A stretch of DNA of 64,000 nucleotides from NCBI GenBank assembly GCA_029216955.1, contig JANAVB010031417.1, forward strand, positions 18,322,219 to 18,386,218, given 5' to 3'. Origin of the DNA: Iris pallida (taxonomy: Eukaryota > Streptophyta > Magnoliopsida > Asparagales > Iridaceae). Positions 12,543-24,304 of the stretch are shown here, piece by piece. The position numbers and the translations under genes were made by a program. The notes under the pieces are model-generated. The model was not told the DNA's origin. It did not search any database and worked only from the letters and a program-made list of their open reading frames with translations. Position 1 is the stretch's first letter. Every line of letters starts with the position of its first letter.

Positions 12543-13405
12543 ATGAATTTGCGTAGTGGACGCGCGACTTATGGCGTTGCCTCAGCATCTGACACCGAAC
12601 CAGTGACGACAGGACTCCAGCTCCATCAGCAAACCAGATTCTGGGACATGTTACAACCTTCCTAATGTCTCCACCGATTCATGTGGAACCTGTACCGCAG
12701 ACTGTACCAACTCACCAAGAGGGTCAAACTTCACCAGCACCGATCCAGCATGAGATTCCTTTGCCTCCTCCGCCTTCTCTTCTACCTCAGGTGCCGTGCG
12801 TGCCACTTGATCCCCAGATGGCTTAGTAGGAGATGTTTTAGTTCTTTCAAACAATGATACAAGCACAGTGGCAACAGACCGAAGCTTTGATGCAGAGTAT
12901 GACGACGATCCTAGAGAGGATACCTGCACTGCAGCCTGCACCAACTCACCAAAGGAATATGACTGTAGACGAGCATGATACGGAGTTCAGACGCACTCAG
13001 GCGAGAAACTCGTATGCGGAGACGTTAGAAGAAGATAGAGTCCAGGAGGCCATCAGCCAGGATCCATTGATTCAGAGTTACCCTGCTACCACTGACGCAC
13101 TAGCTGGAGGACAACATGGAGGACCGATCAGGCATTCAAGAGAGCACATCCAGCAGAGAGCCGTTCTGTGCCAGGTAAAGGAGTTTAAGACTTGTTACTT
13201 TTGCGGCAAGAAGGGGCACATTCGGAAGGAGTACAGAAAGAGGTTACGGTTGTGCTTGAAGTGTGGATCGAAGCAACATCATGTTAGAAGATGTCCATGG
13301 CGTCGGGACATGAGTCAGCAATTAGTCTCGATACCAGTTCTGCCGGAAAGGGGTATGTTTTACACTGAATATTTCATTATTATATTCTTATGCTGTTATA
13401 TATGA
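12543..13405 (+). pseudogene. Shortened gag of element A
   Basis: An ATG at 12543 opens a short frame starting MNLRSGRATYG, closed by TAA about 40 codons later. Further stops follow (TAG-TAG near 12825). From 12854 a 183-codon frame runs on, with an N-terminal helix (QAQWQQTEALMQSM) and then a zinc-knuckle pair near 13195-13305. The first knuckle has its last Cys replaced by Tyr (CYFCGKKGHIRKEY); the second is complete (CLKCGSKQHHVRRC). The ~150-residue capsid core present in the gag of element B is missing, so this is a gag deletion derivative. The last ~17 residues run into the 3' untranslated part. Confidence 0.75.
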
Positions 13406-13417
13406 TGTGTCTAATTT

Positions 13418-13447
13418 CGAGGACGAAATTCTGTAAGGTGGATAGAT
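13418..13447 (+). other. Polypurine-tract region of element A
   Basis: The sequence CGAGGACGAAATTCTGTAAG followed by GTGGATAGAT lies immediately before the second LTR. The box CGAGGACGAAAT also precedes the LTRs of element B, and CGAGGATGAAAT precedes that of element 4. It is where plus-strand DNA synthesis would be primed, though the purine run is weak here. Confidence 0.6.
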
Positions 13448-14901
13448 TGTAAGCCCTCTGGATTTTTAGGGTTATTTTAATTTTTAAATAATTTATTTTT
13501 GATAAATATTTTTATTATATTTAGTTTTGATAATTAAATATATTATTCGTGACTTTGATTTTTGGAGCGCCAGAGATGTCATCCCCTCGAAACGCTCTTT
13601 ATGATTTTTGTTCTAGACAAATTTATCTTCATATTGATATATCATGTTCCACCCAAACTTATTTCCTTGTGCTCTATTTGCATCGTAGAACTTTTGGGTC
13701 AAATTAGGCCATTTGAATTATTATTAAATTCCCACTTTTATTTTTGATCATCATGTGTACCTTACCGTGACTTTTAATTTAGGAGCACAAGACTAGTTAT
13801 TTTCTCCAAACCAATTTGTCATGTATGATCTACTCGAGATACTCTCCGCCCATGACCATCGTGTCCCACTCAGACACACTCTCTTGTGCTTCATTTTTAT
13901 CGTACGACTTTTCGGACAATTGACCCAATCCCGATTTACCCCACCGAGTCTCATTTAATTCCAACTTGTATTGGAGATGCCAGTTTGACCCAAACTGGTC
14001 GACCCAAGATATGGACACGGACCATTTTGAGTCTACTACACACGTGCCACTTGTGTCCCATCCAATTTAGCCTCCGTGTACTATTTATTTATCAAGGATT
14101 ATCATCGACTAATTTAAGTTATTTTAATTATCGGGACCCAATTAGATCCAATTGCGACCCTACCCGACTCAAGTTGACCCAACACCAAACACCATGACAA
14201 CATCCATCATCCATACCCAAACACACAACACCAATAAAGTAATTCTACAAAACACCAAACACCCAAACATCACTATCACCCTTTATTTAAAACACACTCC
14301 CATCACTATCACCATCACTATCACTCCTCTCTCTCAAACACTCCCACACCCTCCCCCATAACCGAATACACAAACCCCCCTCTCATTCGGCCATCTCTCT
14401 CTCCTCTCTCTATTTTTTAGTACATTCTCTCTTTTCCTTAATTTAAACACACACATCACCATCACCTCTCTCTCTCTCCCTCTAATTTAAAACACACCAT
14501 CACTACCACCATACTCTCCCTCACCCCAACCCCCCACCCGACAGGAGCAGCACTCCTCCCTCTCCCTTTCGGTCCACTCTCCCCCTCTCATCATCTCTCT
14601 CACACTCTCCTCCTCCTTCTAAACCGAGAGCTCCCTCCACTCCTCCTTCTTCTTCATCATCAACTCCTTCACCACCACCACTCCCTCACCCTGCATGGCC
14701 GACCACCCCACCACCATGGCCGGCCACAGCCTCCTCTAGGCCGGCAGCACCCCCTTGGCCGGAGCACCACCACCCCCTTCACCATCAACATCACTCCATG
14801 GTGAGCTCCTCCACTCCTCCTTCTTCATTTTATTATGCATAGGTATATATACAAATATATTCTTCTATGGATAAATATGTAAATGTGTATAAATGTGCTA
14901 G
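13448..14901 (+). repeat. 3' LTR of element A, left piece
   Basis: Repeats 8608-10048 almost base for base (start TGTAAGCCCTCTGG), with small indels such as an extra ACCATC block near 14310. It stops at the four-base overlap CTAG (14898-14901), where gag sequence of element B takes over. Confidence 0.92.
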
Positions 14902-15284
14902 AGTTGGTCCGGAGCATTGAGGAGCGTCTTCTATCTAGCAAGAGGCCGGCTTCTGTACATCATGAGGGATCGTCTAAGCGTCAGGCTTTCCAGCAGAGAG
15001 TACCGACGCCACCCCAGCAGACTTACCATCCCCCTACATCACATCACCCGACCCAGCCAGTTAGAGCCCCGGGACCCCGACAGCAGCAGCAGAAGGGAGC
15101 TTTTTGTGTATACTGCAAGAGGCAAGGCCATGACTCTCTCGTCTGCAGGAAGAGGTTAGGGCAGTGTTTAGCTTGTGGGTCTGCCATCCATCAGATTCGG
15201 GACTGCCCAGTAGCCAAGGGACCCCAGGGGAAGACTTATAGCCTAGTCCTTGAGCCGGAGCCAGAACAGGTTTCGGGAGGTTAG
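14902..15284 (+). pseudogene. Gag 3' fragment of element B (first internal copy)
   Basis: In frame from the CTAG junction this encodes the last ~128 residues of the element B gag. It starts at ELVRSIEERLL and includes both CCHC zinc knuckles (CVYCKRQGHDSLVC, CLACGSAIHQIRDC). It ends with the same residues and stop as the full gag at 20484. Over the shared stretch the two copies differ at only a few bases by eye. It lacks capsid and start codon, so it is a truncation remnant. Confidence 0.9.
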
Positions 15285-15360
15285 TTTTGATCGTAGCCTT
15301 AGTCATTTGTTGCATTGCTTGCTATGTTAGAATATTGTCGGGTCTTCAATCCTTGTGAAT

Positions 15361-15393
15361 TTCGAGGACAAAATTTTTCAAGGAGGGAAGACT
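15361..15393 (+). other. Polypurine tract before LTR B1
   Basis: AAGGAGGGAAGACT lies directly before TGTAAGCC. An identical tract precedes LTR B2 (20580-20593), and a near match precedes the LTR of element 4. The usual upstream box is TTCGAGGACAAAAT here. Confidence 0.8.
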
Positions 15394-15909
15394 TGTAAGC
15401 CCCTAATTTTTCAAAATTTTTAAACTAGTATTAATTAATTATTAAATGTCATTATTGGTTTTAAAAATAATTTAATATAATTTTAGGAATTTTCTAGAAT
15501 CTTTAAATGAATTTTAAATGAGTTTTAAATACCAAAAATATCAATATATAATTTTTTAAATATTATTTTGTAATTTTTAGAAATGTTTTAATGTAGTTTT
15601 GTAATATTAGAATTGTTTTAATATGGTTTTGCAATTATTAGAATTATTTTTATAGTGATTTGTAATAAATGAATTGTTATTTATTAAGGAATGCAAATCC
15701 TAATTTGCATTTAGCCCTAGGAAAACCTATTATGTAAATTCCTAATTCTAGGGGACCCTACTGCAATTTACCCAAACCCCCCCCCCCCCCGACCGACAGC
15801 TCTCTCTCTCTCTCCTCCACCTCTCAACCACCCCCGCTGACCCCCGCTGCCCGACCGACACGCCGCCCTGCCCTCGCCTTTCCCGGCCAAATCCACCGCC
15901 TCAACCCCC

Positions 15910-15917
15910 TATATAAA
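15910..15917 (+). promoter_or_regulatory. TATA box of LTR B1 (TATATAAA)
   Basis: TATATAAA in the context CAACCCCCTATATAAACCCC, with CT/CA-rich sequence downstream, typical of a plant pol II start region. The same box is at 21108-21115 in LTR B2. It would drive the genomic RNA of element B. Confidence 0.7.
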
Positions 15918-16170
15918 CCCCCACAGACCCCCCAACCCATCCACCACCACCACGACGCACCACCACCGACCACCGCCCTGTTTCCCCCCAGTTCTTCCCC
16001 GAAACCCTAGCCCCGGCAACACCCCACCGCCACTCCGATCGACCTCCTCGCCGCCGACCACCACCACCATCCGGCTCGTCTCGACGAGCTGATCCCGGCG
16101 CCACCCAAGCGCCACCGCCACGACGCCGTCTCCGCCCAAATCGCCGCCCCAAAAAGCCCGCTCGACATCG

Positions 16171-16345
16171 GACACGTACGTGTCAGTCGCTTTTCGTGTC
16201 ATTTCGTGTCTCGAACCCACGTATGTGGTTCGTCAGGACACGGGGACCCTCGTCCCATACTCGGACATGTTGTTGGACGCTCGTGCGTGTCGTGCTAGGC
16301 GAAGACACGTGGATACCTGTGTCCTGAACTGTCTGGACACAGGAC
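16171..16345. promoter_or_regulatory. GACAC/GTGTC motif cluster in LTR B1
   Basis: Nine exact GACAC or GTGTC pentamers in ~175 bp, beginning with the perfect 14-bp palindrome GACACGTACGTGTC (16171-16184) and including a G-box-like CACGTG in AGACACGTGGA. The block lies ~260 bp after the TATA box. It is repeated in LTR B2 from 21369. Function unknown; it could bind a transcription factor. Confidence 0.5.
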
Positions 16346-19017
16346 GATTTTTTTTTTATGTATAATCTAACCTAATCAGAATATAACTAACCTAATCCTA
16401 TCTCTAACATAGCGGGCTAACTGGCCCACTGGCCAGCGCGCAATCAATAAACCCCCCCCCCCGCGCGCAGCAGCTCGGGTTCGAGCTGTGCTGCTGTTGT
16501 TTCTTTTCTTTTCCTTTTCTTTTTTTCTTTTTCTTTTGTTTTTATATATAATTATATATATATATATGTATACATATATTTGTATATATGTATTATTATA
16601 CATACTATATTTAGGTATATATATAGCTGCTGTTTTTATAAATATATATATGAATATACTTCATTATTTTACGTATATATATATATATATATGTGTATTA
16701 TGTATACATATATATTTATGTATATATATTTCCTTATGTATATATATTAATATATATATACTATTATATATATATATGTATACATTAATTTTGTATATAT
16801 ATATATATGTTATATAGATAAGTATTTTCTTATATGTATGTATATATACATATATTTGTATATATATATATATATATAATATATATAATTGAGCATTTTC
16901 CTATATATAAATATCTCTATATTTATATATATATATATATATTATTTCCTATGTATATTTTACTTAGCTTAGTGTAAATTATTTGTATAAAATAATGTTC
17001 ATACTTTTATAGTTACTATGTAAAACTTTACCTTATTAAAATAATAATATTTATTTTGCACTATCACCAAATTGTATTTTTATTGTATTTAAAATACTGC
17101 AACCATTTGGTGTCCAAGCCTAGCATGGGTATTTGGGCCCAAATGTGTTTTCACACATTCAAGATCTGTACAAGTCATATTGGACTTGATTCATGGCCTT
17201 GGGTCCTGTATTTGAATCTTGGTTCAAATTATATACATGGACAAAATACGCAGATAAATTAATTATTGTGTGCATTGCTGTTTTTGATTTTCTAAAAATA
17301 CTTAAAGTATTGCTAAAATTATGGAAAAATAGTTTTTAGATACTTTGTTAAGTTAGCTAATTTAGTATAATTTTTGTAGTATTTAATTTACTGTTTTGCC
17401 ACTAGTTTGGCATATGAAACCAAAACTCATTTTCTGTATACTTAGGAAAACTGTTTTTTATAAAATATTTGTACTGGTTAATAAATTCCAGAAAAATTAT
17501 AATAAATTTCTATGATTAACAAGGATCACTTTAGTACTTTACTTTAAGAAAAACTAGACTTTTTGTCTATCTCTAAAATTGTTAGAACACAATGATCTTT
17601 TGATTTATTTATTGATTAATTATGACTTGTAGCTTTTTGTGTTATTTGGAGTTTTAGTCGTATTGAACCCCATCCCTCACTAGTATAAAGACCCTAGAAA
17701 GTTAGTTAACATAGTGTGTCACCCCACATGGGTCTCCTGTGCCAAGTCATCGTTTTGGCTAGGTGTCCAATCACAAGTCGTGTCGCACCAATTAGTGTCC
17801 TAGTGTTTTAGCTTAGTGTAAAAGCTAAGTTATTGTATGTATTTCTACAGTGACGAGTTACTAGACATCCATAGCACTTTTATCGTAGCTTGTTTTGCTA
17901 GAGGCAAGTACATCTACATACTCATTTACTGTCTTTTAATGCTAGAACATGTATTAACCCTGTTAAAAGACTGATCCTTGAGATAGCAAGTTATGTCTTC
18001 ACATGTTGTATCACTTTCAGTACCGGCCATGTTTAGTATAGCTCTTATATCTTCACATGCTTCTTACGGGTTCTCAGTACAAGTTTCACTATGCTTTAGA
18101 CTGCTCTGAGTATTCACATGTTTTTACTGCTCTCGTATCTCCCACATGTTAAATAAACGGGTTAAGGGGAAACTGTTAGTAGTGTACGTGAACATGACCC
18201 CCTTCTCCGTATGTACTTACCGCGCTCGGGGACATTCTATATGCGACCTTGCCGTATGTTTCTGAATCTCGCGTTTGTGTATGGATATACACCGATGCCG
18301 TTCGTGCACGTGTGGGCACACCAGAAAAACTTGATATGTACCACAGTACATCCTGAATCACCTATTGACCGATTCACGTACATGCTACGGTTTTAAACTT
18401 TTAAACTATATGTGGTCATTTGTAGAAATGACCAATTAAACCATGATATGCCATGTTCCCTATGTTGTTATGATACTATGATCCCAGTTGTACCATGAGG
18501 CCATGTTTCCAGTATTTCCTGTTTATAGACTTATCACACCATGTTTCTTGTTGTACATCTCTTTTATTATATGTTCAGTACTTTAGTTGTAGAGGTTGTA
18601 CTTGCTTCCGTCCTAACAGGATAACGTTGTAGGTATACTTACTGAGGAGGAGTTGCTCTGTGATTCGTATTATGGAGTCACTGCCGAGGACCGGCTCTGC
18701 TTTACGAGGATGTTCCTACGGGGAACCTCGCCTAGATGTCTTTTGTTTACTTAGACTTTTGAGAGTAGACATGTATTAGACTATATCATTTTGTAACTGG
18801 ACATGTATCCAGTTTTTCATTTCAGACTTGTACTTGGATATTTTACTATATACGACGACTTTTGTGTTTGGAGCCTTTATGATTCTTCTTCACTTATAGA
18901 ACTGTTAGCACATTTAGTCTTATCCTGTTGTCTTTAGAACAGCTTACTACGTTTTATCTCAACGTAGGCTGGGCATGACTCGGCCTGGCCCAACAATTTG
19001 GGTAGCGGGTCGTGACA

Positions 19018-19263
19018 TGTTTTTTTGGCGGCCCATGCAGGTCCTGACTAAACTGTTTGGTTACGTTATTGTACCAAGCAGGCCTGCAATTAGAAACTTA
19101 AGGTAATTAGACAACATTAGGAAAGACGCTTAGAACACCTAGAGGAATGCTAGGATTGCAACATAGGAAATATATCACATGTTTGCCATTATAATTAGAT
19201 TTCCTTGTATATGATTACTTACTTTAAACAAACCCTTATACGTCCTTGTTACCTTTATTTTAG
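19018..19263 (+). other. Leader of element B
   Basis: Stretch between LTR B1 and gag. It starts with TTTTTTTGGCGGCCCATGCA, a place that in elements A and 1 has a similar GGTGGCCCATGCA box, so it is the candidate primer site. No gene is seen. Confidence 0.5.
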
Positions 19264-20484
19264 ATGGTGCTTACTCGTTCATCCCAGCATTTTACCCCCG
19301 AGAATGGGGCCCTCCATATCCAGTCAGCTGACCAGTTGACTGATACACCTCCACCTACCACATTCCCCCACTCCACAGATCCACAGACCCAGATACCACA
19401 ACTACCTTCCACATCACAGGCCCAGCAGGACCCGATACTTCTACAACCTCCTATCACTATACCCACCCAGGCTTCCGTCACACTCAACGGGACCCAGCTG
19501 CTCACACTGATCCAGGGGTTCCTAACAACCCATCAGGAGCAGACTACCCTACTCCGCCAGAGCATGGAGCGTTCTGAGGGACGTCCCGTGGTCCCACCAC
19601 CTGTAGAGCCACGGCAGAAAACGGGGACGGTCAAGGACTTCATGGGTCTGAATCCCAAGGAGTTCTCAGGGACTGAGGGCATAGTAGTAGCTGATGACTG
19701 GCTAGATTCTGTAGAGAGGAAGCTTCTGGGAGTTAGGATGCCGGATGATCTTCAGGTCGAGGCAGCAGGATTTCTGCTGATAGACTTAGCCGGAGTCTGG
19801 TTCAGGAATGAGCCGTTGTTCGCGAGAGGTAGAGCCACCTGGGACCAGTTCAAGACCCAGTTCAAGAAGAAATTCTTCTCGACCACTGCTAGAGTAGCCA
19901 TGGGGCTACGATTCCAGAACATCCAGCAGGGGAACCGTTCTGTTGACGACTATGCGGGAGAGTTCAGTCGCTTGAGCCGCTTTGCTCCTAGTCTGGTTGC
20001 TGATCCAGAGGAGATGACCCGTAGGTTTTGCCATGGTCTAGTTCCAGACATTGGCATTCTTATAGTAGCAAACGGTACGACTGACTACTACCAGAGCCTA
20101 GAGTTGGCCCGGAGCATTGAGGAGCGTCTTCTATCTAGCAAGAGGCCGGCTTTTGTACATCATGAGGGACCGTCTAAGCGTCAAGCTTTCCAGCAGAGAG
20201 TACCGACGCCACCCCAGCAGACTTACCATCCCCCTACATCACATCACCCGACCCAGCCAGTTAGAGCCCCGGGACCCCGACAGCAGCAGCAGAAGGGAGC
20301 TTTTTGTGTATACTGCAAGAGGCAAGGCCATGCCTCTCTCGTCTGCAGGAAGAGGTTAGGGCAGTGTTTAGCTTGTGGGTCTGCCATCCATCAGATTCGG
20401 GACTGCCCAGTAGCCAAGGGACCCCAGGGGAAGACTTATAGCCTAGTCCTTGAGCCGGAGCCGGAACAGGTTTCGGGAGGTTAG
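19264..20484 (+). CDS. Gag polyprotein of element B, intact
   Basis: A 406-codon ORF, ATG at 19264, stop TAG at 20482-20484. Residues ~1-120 are P/T/Q-rich. Residues ~130-270 are a Retrotrans_gag capsid core (NPKEFSGTEGIVVADDWLDS, AGVWFRNEP, FSRLSRFAPSLV). Residues ~345-385 hold two CX2CX4HX4C knuckles (CVYCKRQGHASLVC, CLACGSAIHQIRDC). Gag builds the particle and packages RNA. No stop or frameshift is seen, unusual in this window. There is no protease or RT after it: after the stop only ~75 bp remain to the CGAGGACGAAAT box. This is a gag-only element that would need pol from a chromovirus relative. Closest type by motif is Tekay-like gag. Confidence 0.93.
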   Translation: MVLTRSSQHFTPENGALHIQSADQLTDTPPPTTFPHSTDPQTQIPQLPSTSQAQQDPILLQPPITIPTQASVTLNGTQLLTLIQGFLTTHQEQTTLLRQSMERSEGRPVVPPPVEPRQKTGTVKDFMGLNPKEFSGTEGIVVADDWLDSVERKLLGVRMPDDLQVEAAGFLLIDLAGVWFRNEPLFARGRATWDQFKTQFKKKFFSTTARVAMGLRFQNIQQGNRSVDDYAGEFSRLSRFAPSLVADPEEMTRRFCHGLVPDIGILIVANGTTDYYQSLELARSIEERLLSSKRPAFVHHEGPSKRQAFQQRVPTPPQQTYHPPTSHHPTQPVRAPGPRQQQQKGAFCVYCKRQGHASLVCRKRLGQCLACGSAIHQIRDCPVAKGPQGKTYSLVLEPEPEQVSGG

Positions 20485-20593
20485 TTTTGATCGTAGCCTT
20501 AGTCATTTGTTGCATTGCTTGCTATGTTAGAATATTGTCGGGTCTTCAATCCTTGTGAATTTTGAGGACGAAATTTTTCAAGGAGGGAAGACT
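20485..20593 (+). other. 3' untranslated tail and polypurine tract of element B
   Basis: Directly after gag comes a short untranslated stretch, then TTTTGAGGACGAAAT and AAGGAGGGAAGACT just before LTR B2. The GAGGACGAAAT box matches the sequence that in full plant chromoviruses lies at the end of the integrase/chromodomain region. Element B thus seems to derive from such an element by clean loss of pol. Confidence 0.8.
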
Positions 20594-21889
20594 TGTAAGC
20601 CCCTGATTTTTCAAAATTTTTAAACTAGTATTAATTAATTATTAAATGTCATTATTGGTTTTAAAAATAATTTAATATGATTTTAGGAATTTTCTAGAAT
20701 TTTTAAATGAATTTTAAATGTGTTTTAAATACCAAAAATATCAATATATAATTTTTTAAATATCATTTTGTAATTTTTAGAAATGTTTTAATATAGTTTT
20801 GTAATATTAGAATTGTTTTAATATGGTTTTGCAATTATTAGAATTGTTTTTATAGTGATTTGTAATAAATGAATTGTTATTTATTAAGGAATGCAAATCC
20901 TAATTTGCATTTAGCCCTAGGAAAACCTATTATGTAAATTCCTAATTCTAGGGGACCCTACTACAATTTACCCAAACCCCCCCCCCCCGACCGACAGCTC
21001 TCTCTCTCTCTCCTCCACCTCTCAACCACCCCCGCTGACCCCCGCTGCCCGACCGACACGCCGCCCTGCCCCCGCCTTTCCCGGCCAAATCCACCGCCTC
21101 AACCCCCTATATAAACCCCCACAGACCCCCCAACCCATCCACCACCACCACGACGCACCACCACCGACCACCGCCCTGTTTCCCCCCAGTTCTTCCCCGA
21201 AACCCTAGCCCCGGCAACACCCCACCGCCACTCCGATCGACCTCCTCGCCGCCGACCACCACCACCATCCGGCTCGTCTCGACGAGCTGAACCCGGCGCC
21301 ACCCAAGCGCTACCGCCACGACGCCGTCTCCGCCCAAATTGCCGCCCCGAAAAGCCCGCTCGACATCGGACACGTACGTGTCAGTCGCTTTTCGTGTCAT
21401 TTCGTGTCTCGAACCCACGTATGTGGTTCGCCAGGACACGGGGACCCTCGTCCCATACTCGGACACGTTGTTGGACGCTCGTGCGTGTCGTGCTAGGCGA
21501 AGACACGTGGATACCTGTGTCCTGAACTGTCTGGACACAGGACGAAATTTATATTTTTTTTTATGTATAATCTAACCTAATCAGAATATAACTAACCTAA
21601 TCCTATCTCTAACATAGCGGGCCAACTGGCCCACTAGCCAGCGCGCAATCAATAAACCCCCCCCCCCCCCCCCGCGCGCAGCAGCTCGGGTTCAAGCTGT
21701 GCTGCTGTTGTTTCTTTTCTTTTCCTTTTCTTTTTTCTTTTTCTTTTGTTTTTATATATAATTATATATATATATATATGTATACATATATTTGTATATA
21801 TGTATATATGTATTATTATACATACTATATTTAGGTATATATATAGCTGCTGTTTTTATAAATATATATATGAATATACTTCATTATTT

Positions 21890-21964
<75 letters not shown>

Positions 21965-22177
21965 TATGTATACATATATATTTATGTATATATATTTCCT
22001 TATGTATATATATTAATATATATATACTATTATATATATATGTATACATTAATTTTGTATATATATATATATATATGTTATATAGATAAGTATTTTCTTA
22101 TATGTATGTATATATACATATATTTGTATATATATATAATATATAATTGAGCATTTTCCTATATATAAATATCCCTA

Positions 22178-22232
<55 letters not shown>

Positions 22233-24304
22233 TCCTATGTGTATTTTACTTAGCTTAGTGTAAATTATTTGTATAAAATAATGTTCATACTTTTATAGTT
22301 ACTATGTAAAACTTTACCTTATTAAAATAATAATATTTATTTTGCACTATCACCAAATTGTATTTTTATTGTATTTAAAATACTGCAACCATTTGGTGTC
22401 CAAGCCTAGCATGGGTATTTGGGCCCAAATGTGTTTTCATACATTCAAGACCTGTACAAGTCATATTGGACTTGATTCATGGCCTTGGGTCCTGTATTTG
22501 AACCTTGGTTCAAATTATATACATGGACAAAATACGCAGATAAATTAATTATTGCGTGCATTGCTGTTTTTGATTTTCTAAAAATACTTAAAGTATTGCT
22601 AAAATTATGGAAAAATAGTTTTTAGATACTTTGTTAAGTTAGCTAATTTAGTATAATTTTTGTAGTATTTAATTTACTGTTTTGCCACTAGTTTGGCATA
22701 TGAAACCAAAACTCATTTTCTGTATACTTAGGAAAACTGTTTTTTATAAAATATTTGTACTGGTTAATAAATTCCAGAAAAATTATAATAAATTTCTATG
22801 ATTAACAAGGATCACTTTAGTACTTTACTTTAAGAAAAACTAGGCCTTTTGTCTATCTCTAAAATTGTTAGAACACAATGATCTTTTGATTTATTTATTG
22901 ATTAATTATGACTTGTAGCTTTTTGTGTTATTTGGAGTTTTAGTCGTATTGAACCCCATCCCTCACTAGTATAAAGACCCTAGAAAGTTAGTTAACATAG
23001 TGTGTCACCCCACATGGGTCTTATGTGCCAAATCATCGTTTTGGCTAGGTGCCCAATCACAAGTCGTGTCACACCAATTAGTGTCCTAGTGTTTTAGCTT
23101 AGTATAAAAGCTAAGTTATTGTATGTATTTCTACAGTGACGAGTTACCAGACATCCATAGCACTTTTATCGCAGCTTGTTTTGCTAGAGGCAAGTACATC
23201 TACATACTCATTTACTGTCTTTTAATGCTAGAACATGTATTAACCCTGTTAAAAGACTGATCCCTGAGATAGCAAGTTATGTCTTCACATGTTGTATCAC
23301 TTTCAGTACCGGCCATGTTTAGTACAGCTCTTATATCTTCACATGCTTCTTACGGGTTCTCAGTACAAGTTTCACTATGCTTTAGACTGCTCTGAGTATT
23401 CACATGTTTTTACTGCTCTCGTATCTCCCACATGTTAAATAAACGGGTTAAGGGAAAACTGTTAGTAGTGTACGTGAACATGACCCCCTTCTCCGTATGT
23501 ACTTACCGCGCTCGGGGACATTCTATATGCGACCTTGCCGTATGTTTCTGAATCTCGCGTTTGTGTATGGATATACACCGATGCCGTTCGTGCACGTGTG
23601 GGCATACCAGAAAAACTTGATATGTACCACAGTACATCCTGAATCACCTATTGACCGATTCACGTACATGCTATGGTTTTAAACTTTTAAACTATATGTG
23701 GTCATTTGTAGAAATGACCAATTAAACCATGATATGCCATGTTCCCTATGTTGCTATGATACTATGATCCCAGTTGTACCATGAGGCCATGTTTCCAGTA
23801 TTTTCTGTTTATAGACTTATCACACCATATTTCTTGTTGTACATCTCTTTCATTATATGTTCAGTACTTTAGTTGTAGAGGTTGTACTTGCTCCCGTCCT
23901 AACAGGATAACGTTGTAGGTATACTTACTGAAGAGGAGTTGCTCTGTGATTCATATTATGGAGTCACTGCCGAGGACCCGGCTCTACTTTACGAGGATGT
24001 TCCTACGGGGAACCTCGCCTAGATGTCTTTTGTTTACTTAGACTTTTGAGAGTAGACATGTATTAGACTATATCATTTTGTAACTGGACATGTATCCAGT
24101 TTTTCATTTCAGACTTGTACTTGGATATTTTACTATATACGACGACTTTTGTGTTTGGAGCATTTATGATTCTTCTTCACTTATAGAACTGTTAGCACAT
24201 TTAGTCTTATCCTGTTGTCTTTAGAACAGCTTACTACGTTTTATCTCAACGTAGGCTGGGCATGACTCGGCCTGGCCCAACAATTTGGGTAGCGGGTCGT
24301 GACA
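20594..24304 (+). repeat. LTR B2 of element B (3711 bp)
   Basis: Same order as LTR B1: TGTAAGCCCC start, TATA box at 21108-21115, GACAC cluster from 21369, TA-rich block, unique 3' part, TGACA end at 24304. It is 87 bp longer, mainly from two TA expansions. By eye there are only one or two substitutions per 100 bp, suggesting a young pair. Confidence 0.95.
21895..21960. repeat. (TA)n microsatellite in LTR B2
   Basis: Unbroken AT dinucleotide run of about 66 bp. LTR B1 has only ~17 bp of TA here (about 16675-16691). A second run at 22181-22229 is likewise longer than its partner. These produce spurious Y/I-rich ORFs on both strands. Confidence 0.9.

Larger units (their letters stand above)
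15394..19017 (+). repeat. LTR B1 of element B (3624 bp)
   Basis: Begins TGTAAGCCCC and ends AGCGGGTCGTGACA. It has an AT-rich upstream part, a C-rich block, a TATA box at 15910-15917, then a ~175-bp cluster of GACAC/GTGTC motifs (16171-16345). A TA-rich stretch (16540-16950) and unique sequence to the end follow. It is nearly identical to LTR B2; most of the length difference comes from TA repeats. No gene is seen inside. Confidence 0.95.
14898..24304 (+). mobile_element. Element B: gag-only LTR element in tandem array, left end lost
   Basis: Order: 3' part of an internal region (14902-15393), LTR B1 (15394-19017), internal region with complete gag (19018-20593), LTR B2 (20594-24304). The right end is an intact TGACA placed inside LTR A2. 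The left end is not an LTR but the middle of gag, joined to LTR A2 at CTAG, and ~480 bp of LTR A2 are gone there. The simplest reading is a B tandem (LTR-int-LTR-int-LTR) inserted in LTR A2, followed by a deletion that removed the left LTR, most of the first internal copy and part of LTR A2. No pol genes are present in either internal copy. Confidence 0.9.

Noticed and set aside
15901..16220. G/R-rich minus-strand ORFs near the B LTR TATA box (also 21099-21538)
   Set aside because: They are antisense to a CCACC-rich leader block; no homology and present only because of low complexity.
16488..22150. Y/I-rich ORFs on both strands around 16488-16817 and 21746-22150
   Set aside because: Products of TA microsatellites; open on both strands and in several frames.
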